Positions 50,401 to 53,207 of a stretch of DNA of 53,207 nucleotides are shown piece after piece (the first letter of the stretch is position 1; every line of letters begins with the position of its first letter). The DNA is from Chitinophagales bacterium (GTDB taxonomy: Bacteria; Bacteroidota; Bacteroidia; Chitinophagales; Chitinophagaceae), in the NCBI GenBank assembly GCA_015654595.1, contig JAATGQ010000005.1:1-53207 (forward strand), read 5' to 3'. The notes under the pieces were generated by a model, which saw only the letters and a list, made by a program, of their open reading frames with translations, searched no databases and was not told where the DNA came from. Position numbers and translations under genes: made by a program.

Positions 50401-50527
50401 CACCATTACCAAATACACCGGTCTGGATCCAGAGATCAACAATGGAGATATTTTCGCCCGTGGGGTAGACAACGGTTCCTACCCGGTATCCAGAACAATT
50501 TCTTTCGGTATCCAATGCGGATTATAA
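47495..50527 (+). CDS. SusC/RagA-family TonB-dependent transporter
   Basis: 1010 residues from the ATG giving MKSRLLYSAIF, which begins a clean signal peptide ending TAAFAQ. The frame upstream to 47405 lacks signal character and lies in the divergent promoter region. A carboxypeptidase-like domain (about 27-100; GSVHSPTGAPLTGITINIKG), a TonB plug (SLQGLASGVNV, EIRGNGSLLNN, DIESIQILKDASAASIYGSRASNG) and the barrel follow, ending SFGIQCGL. There is no STN domain, as expected because the adjacent HTCS provides regulation. It overlaps the upstream-extended SusD frame but ends 20 bp before the SusD start chosen here. Confidence 0.96.
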   Translation: MKSRLLYSAIFLAAIFFSTAAFAQELIRGSVHSPTGAPLTGITINIKGTNRSVVSDTSGKFSIRGKAGDVLLFSSIGYADKAMTYTGSDPDVTLTPSASNLNDVVVIGYQAVKRKDLTGAVSVVDANAASKITATSVGESLQGLASGVNVRSGGQAGSEPIVEIRGNGSLLNNSPMYVIDGLPMTTANRDLNPGDIESIQILKDASAASIYGSRASNGVVIITTKKGKDGPMRVDFSMKMGQQDIHKRWRLAGGPEWVALNKEAYDNSNTPYMEGVANYGTAGDNANTDWQSAVMKKGMTQDYDASFSGGNKNSSYFVSADYFGNSGTIIGTSFHRTTFRVNTEGKRGIFRIGENMIISNSYQDYMTGNPFVDMLEMLPIMPVRDSTQVGGFSSGNQNFFTTAENPVAVNTFLNEGNSNLRIKGNAFAELKFLPWLSYKFNLGLETNFDHYKAFRLPGRISKDVTWPDAILSESRDQALDIITEHTVNFNTTFGRNTIDGVGGFNFETDNFNNVYTNGVGFNQTANGGYLEVLDQASTITNSSGNIQKWAAQSFFGRLNYNYDSRYLLSGTIRHETDSRFGTGYKDATFPSISGAWRINNERFFHSDFISDLKLRASYGSMGNVTIGPWQYLGTATSTIRYQFDASTPVVGATQTSVVNPNLRWETNKTTDVGTDVSLLHNAIQVTVDYYNRHSYNVLTTNNPIPAYISGNSNPPYPAVNAASLSNYGLEASVTYKDNNHAFRYDVTANFTANRNKLLALGASNTNYVQDVQTRSQIGGPLGQFFLYKSKGIFQNQAEVNSYVGKNGHPIQPTAQPGDVKYADIDGDGQITAGDLTFAGSPWPTWQTGLVINAGYKNFSFNMIWFASFGNKLFNGPRSILDNFLDNSGYRSGIKPWTPENHSTTTPRAYFGSGSLDAALDVSGLSDRWLENGSYARCRNIELAYDLPAALLKRAGLLKLRFYVSGQNLFTITKYTGLDPEINNGDIFARGVDNGSYPVSRTISFGIQCGL

Positions 50528-50547
50528 ACATCAAAACGATCACAGCC

Positions 50548-52140
50548 ATGAAAAATAAAATATTGCTCGTTGTACTATGTCTTGGGATGGCCTCTTCCTT
50601 TTGGGGATGCTCCAAGAAGCTTTCGATAGAAAACCCCAATACAGAGACCATCGATCAGTTCTGGACCAACGCCACCGATGCCAACGAGGGAGTCGTGGCC
50701 GCCTATGCCGTTTTTGTCAAGCCGGGATATAACTGGTGGTTTCCCATTCTGTACAATCTGTGCTCCGACGAAGGCTGGTCGGAAAGCGGCTTTACAGCTC
50801 TCGCCAATACCATGCAATTCATTTACCCCGACTATAATTTTTTGGCAGGAAGCATACGCGGCCAGATCGACGACGTATGGGGTACAGCTTATACCGGTAT
50901 TTACCGCTGCAACCAGATTATCACCTACGTGCCGCCAATAAAAATGGATACAGTTCTGCGGAACCAGTATATCGGAGAAGCCAAATTCCTGAGAGCCTAT
51001 TTTTACTTCAACCTGATCAACTTTTTTGGGAACGTTCCGCTCGTGCTCGAACCCAACAACTCCCAGCTGCTGAAAGTCAACTCCACCGAACAGGCCGACT
51101 GGCAGCAATGCCTGGCCGATCTTAAGGACGCCGAGACAATGCTGCCGCTTTCCTATTCAGCCGCAGGAGATATCGGCCGGGTCACACAAGGCGCTGCTCA
51201 TGCACTGCGCGCAGAGATATACCTGCAGTTAAGGGATTACGCAAGCGCACAAAACGAGTTGCAATGGATCGTAGAAGGACCGGGCGCCACGCTCTATAGC
51301 CTGATGCCTGATTATATGGACAATTTTACACACCTGGCGGAAAATAACAAAGAGTCCATCTTCGAGATCCAATATTCCAATGTCATTCCCGGAGGCGACA
51401 CTCAGGGAGATAATGTGACCAATGAAAGCCTCGGTAGCGCCAGGGCTGACTTCATCGGCCCCCAGGGAGTGTCGGGCTGCTTCTCCGATGCCAGGGCACG
51501 CAGATGGATGATCAATGAATTTCTCGCCGAAAAAACAGCGGACGGACGTCGGGATCCCCGCCTGGCCGTAACTCTTTTATACGATTCCACAGATGAAAGA
51601 GGCCCCGGTTTTACCAACGTATACGGGCAGACGTGGACAGCCTTTTATGGAGCAGGATCCGTATTTCCCAATAACCCCGATTATTGCTGGTTCCACAAGT
51701 ATTTGAATGATTACTGGCGCAACGACGAAGATATCTTCAATTCGCCCATCAATTCGAGAGTCTTCCGGCTGGGCGATATGCTTTTACTCTACGCAGAATG
51801 CCTGAATGCCGGCGGCAATACCTCACAGGCGTATCAGTATGTGGACCGGGTCAGACAAAGATCGGGCCTCGCCCCTTTGTCAACCGTAAAGCCAGGTCTT
51901 ACACAGGATCAATTCTTCCAGCAGCTGAAACATGAACGTATCACCGAAATGTGCGGAGAAATGACCCGCTGGCTCGACCTGAAACGTTGGGGCGACCTGG
52001 ACCGGCAAAGTGGGGTGGATTCCATTGCCGCCCGCGACCCTGACTTTAAGAATTTCGTCGTCGGCAAGAACAGGGTATTTCCTATTCCTCAAAAAGAAAT
52101 AGATCTCAACCCTTCTATACAACAAAACCCAGGCTGGTAA
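50548..52140 (+). CDS. SusD/RagB-family glycan-binding outer membrane lipoprotein
   Basis: 530 residues from the ATG giving MKNKILLVV. The signal peptide ends in a lipobox (MASSFWGC, then SKKLSIENPNT). Family features are AKFLRAYFYFNLINFFGNVPLV, GRVTQGAAHALRAEIYLQL and the C-terminal LKHERITEMCGEMTRWLDLKRWGD with KNRVFPIPQKEIDLNPS. It pairs with the SusC encoded 20 bp upstream and is followed 18 bp later by the sialidase-fold lipoprotein, all in one operon under the divergent HTCS. Confidence 0.96.
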   Translation: MKNKILLVVLCLGMASSFWGCSKKLSIENPNTETIDQFWTNATDANEGVVAAYAVFVKPGYNWWFPILYNLCSDEGWSESGFTALANTMQFIYPDYNFLAGSIRGQIDDVWGTAYTGIYRCNQIITYVPPIKMDTVLRNQYIGEAKFLRAYFYFNLINFFGNVPLVLEPNNSQLLKVNSTEQADWQQCLADLKDAETMLPLSYSAAGDIGRVTQGAAHALRAEIYLQLRDYASAQNELQWIVEGPGATLYSLMPDYMDNFTHLAENNKESIFEIQYSNVIPGGDTQGDNVTNESLGSARADFIGPQGVSGCFSDARARRWMINEFLAEKTADGRRDPRLAVTLLYDSTDERGPGFTNVYGQTWTAFYGAGSVFPNNPDYCWFHKYLNDYWRNDEDIFNSPINSRVFRLGDMLLLYAECLNAGGNTSQAYQYVDRVRQRSGLAPLSTVKPGLTQDQFFQQLKHERITEMCGEMTRWLDLKRWGDLDRQSGVDSIAARDPDFKNFVVGKNRVFPIPQKEIDLNPSIQQNPGW

Positions 52141-52158
52141 GCCTTCAAATCAAAATCT

Positions 52159-53207
52159 ATGGATATCCGGATATTATTATTGATGATATGGGCCCTTTCC
52201 GCCTGCAATAAGAAGTCTTCGCCCAGTCCGCCGCCGCCTGTCCTACCCATCGCATCCAAAACGCCCATCAGCGGAGCAAGGATCGCCTGGGACTATACGA
52301 CCATTCGGAAAATAGCTCCCGTATCGACTCCCGCTGCGGGATATGCCCGGATGATCTCTCTGAAAGATCACTCCCTGATGGTCATCTATGGGGCCTCCAA
52401 CGGAAATGTCGAGGTACGGAAAAGCACCGACGGCGGCCTCAGCTGGACACCGCCGGTGGTCGTTGCAGCTGCAGAAGGTTCTATCTCAATGGCTACACCG
52501 GATATCCTCCAGTTGCAAAACGGAGACCTGCTCGCCTGTTATAATCCACGGCCCCCATCCAGTAATACCGACCCGGCAAGCCGGTTTGCCATCAGGACCG
52601 CCAAAAGCTATGATGGCGGACAGACCTGGACAGATCAACGGGTCGTATACCAGGCCAGCTACCTTTTCCAGGACGGCTGCTGGGAGCCTTCGGCCCTGCA
52701 GCTGCCATCCGGGGAGATACAGTTATTCTTTTCTAACGAAGGTGTATATACGACGACGAATGAACAGAATATCTCCCTTTTCCGCTCATCCGATAACGGC
52801 CTGACATGGACATCAGCCCCGCAGATCGTCAGCTTCAGAGCCGGGTACAGGGATGGTATGCCCGTGCCCGTGCTGCTTAATGGGGGACAGGAGATAGCCT
52901 TTTCCATAGAGGACAACGGCAACGTCAATTTCAAACCTTATATCATCCGCTCCCCACTGACGGATGCATGGGATGGAATAGTGGATGGCAATAGTCCCAA
53001 CCGCAACCCCGCGCTGAAAGACAGCCTGGCTGCCGCCACCTATGCCGGGGCTCCATTCCTGCGCGTACTCCCGGATGGAGAAACCCTCCTTTCTTACCAG
53101 TCTACCGAAGGAAGGACCGGCGATAACAATCTCGATGTAGCCCGGATGATAACCGTCATCGGCGGCCCGGATGCACGGAATTTTGACCGGGCTACGGCTC
53201 CTTTTGC
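52159..53207 (+). CDS. BNR/Asp-box sialidase-fold lipoprotein, 5' part (runs off the window)
   Basis: 349 complete codons are present and the frame is still open at the last base. The ATG at 52159 begins a lipoprotein signal (ILLLMIWALSAC, then NKKSSPSP). Three Asp-box motifs (SxDxGxxW) are visible: KSTDGGLSW, KSYDGGQTW and RSSDNGLTW, which mark a six-bladed sialidase-type propeller. GYARMISLKDHSLMVIYG and QDGCWEPSALQLPSGEIQLFF are further propeller strands. Being co-operonic with SusCD, it is probably a surface glycosidase. The Asp boxes alone do not separate true sialidase (GH33) from GH93 arabinan-type or other BNR enzymes, and the catalytic Arg triad cannot be confirmed in the truncated sequence. 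Confidence 0.88.
   Translation, partial: MDIRILLLMIWALSACNKKSSPSPPPPVLPIASKTPISGARIAWDYTTIRKIAPVSTPAAGYARMISLKDHSLMVIYGASNGNVEVRKSTDGGLSWTPPVVVAAAEGSISMATPDILQLQNGDLLACYNPRPPSSNTDPASRFAIRTAKSYDGGQTWTDQRVVYQASYLFQDGCWEPSALQLPSGEIQLFFSNEGVYTTTNEQNISLFRSSDNGLTWTSAPQIVSFRAGYRDGMPVPVLLNGGQEIAFSIEDNGNVNFKPYIIRSPLTDAWDGIVDGNSPNRNPALKDSLAAATYAGAPFLRVLPDGETLLSYQSTEGRTGDNNLDVARMITVIGGPDARNFDRATAPF

Overview
The window is chromosomal DNA of a Bacteroidota bacterium, most likely a soil or plant-associated member of the Chitinophagaceae. The evidence is three SusC/SusD pairs, a FecI/FecR-type sigma/anti-sigma couple feeding a SusC with an STN domain, a one-protein hybrid two-component system, Bacteroidota-style -7 boxes (TAnnTTTG), an SpmA/B-type protein and a split OstA/LptD envelope cluster. 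Base composition is around 50 % G+C by eye, with visibly A+T-richer patches at about 36.1-39.5 kb and 40.5-40.8 kb. No tRNA, rRNA, CRISPR array, integrase or complete insertion sequence was seen.

Layout. 1-604: 3' end of an SpmB-type membrane protein. 751-7241 (minus): DeoR regulator, SusC, SusD and a DUF4397 lipoprotein, the last followed by a strong terminator. 7325-7508: an 86-bp tandem repeat with hairpins. 7522-16919: envelope biogenesis, with a small outer-membrane barrel, OstA-like protein, MCE/MlaD protein and two tandem N-acetylmuramoyl-L-alanine amidases on the minus strand, and LptD divergent on the plus strand behind a terminator-like leader hairpin. 17050-18617: PlsC acyltransferase and uracil-DNA glycosylase. 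18733-19608: two gene remnants (M1 peptidase and GT22 mannosyltransferase C-termini) fused head to head by a deletion. 19786-22155: FtsX/MacB-type permease.

22299-25851 is the most interesting block: a tight operon of a degenerate receiver-like protein, a DUF4395 membrane protein with a CxxC motif, a family 2A encapsulin shell protein, and a cysteine desulfurase with a ~220-residue N-terminal cargo extension. This is a sulfur-handling protein nanocompartment, and a 21-bp palindrome overlaps its putative promoter. A small two-TM membrane protein follows at 25992-26294.

26587-36156: ECF sigma factor, FecR, STN-SusC, SusD and GH31 glycosidase, a surface-signalling-controlled glycan-utilisation locus. 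36113-38835 (minus): a mobilization module (coiled-coil membrane protein, relaxase, MobC-like protein, large membrane protein) with a cluster of palindromes that may be an oriT/operator, but no integrase. It is followed by a C-terminally truncated ECF sigma factor (39020). 39525-42931: MTHFR-fold protein, small secreted WVPGHW-repeat protein, NlpE-like protein, a start-less dimeric-barrel ORF and a small coiled-coil membrane protein. 43025-43189: another FtsX permease relic. 43332-53207: a third glycan locus, with a hybrid two-component sensor/regulator divergent from SusC, SusD and a BNR/sialidase-fold lipoprotein that runs off the window.

Family assignments come from reading translated motifs without database searches. 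Domain boundaries are approximate.
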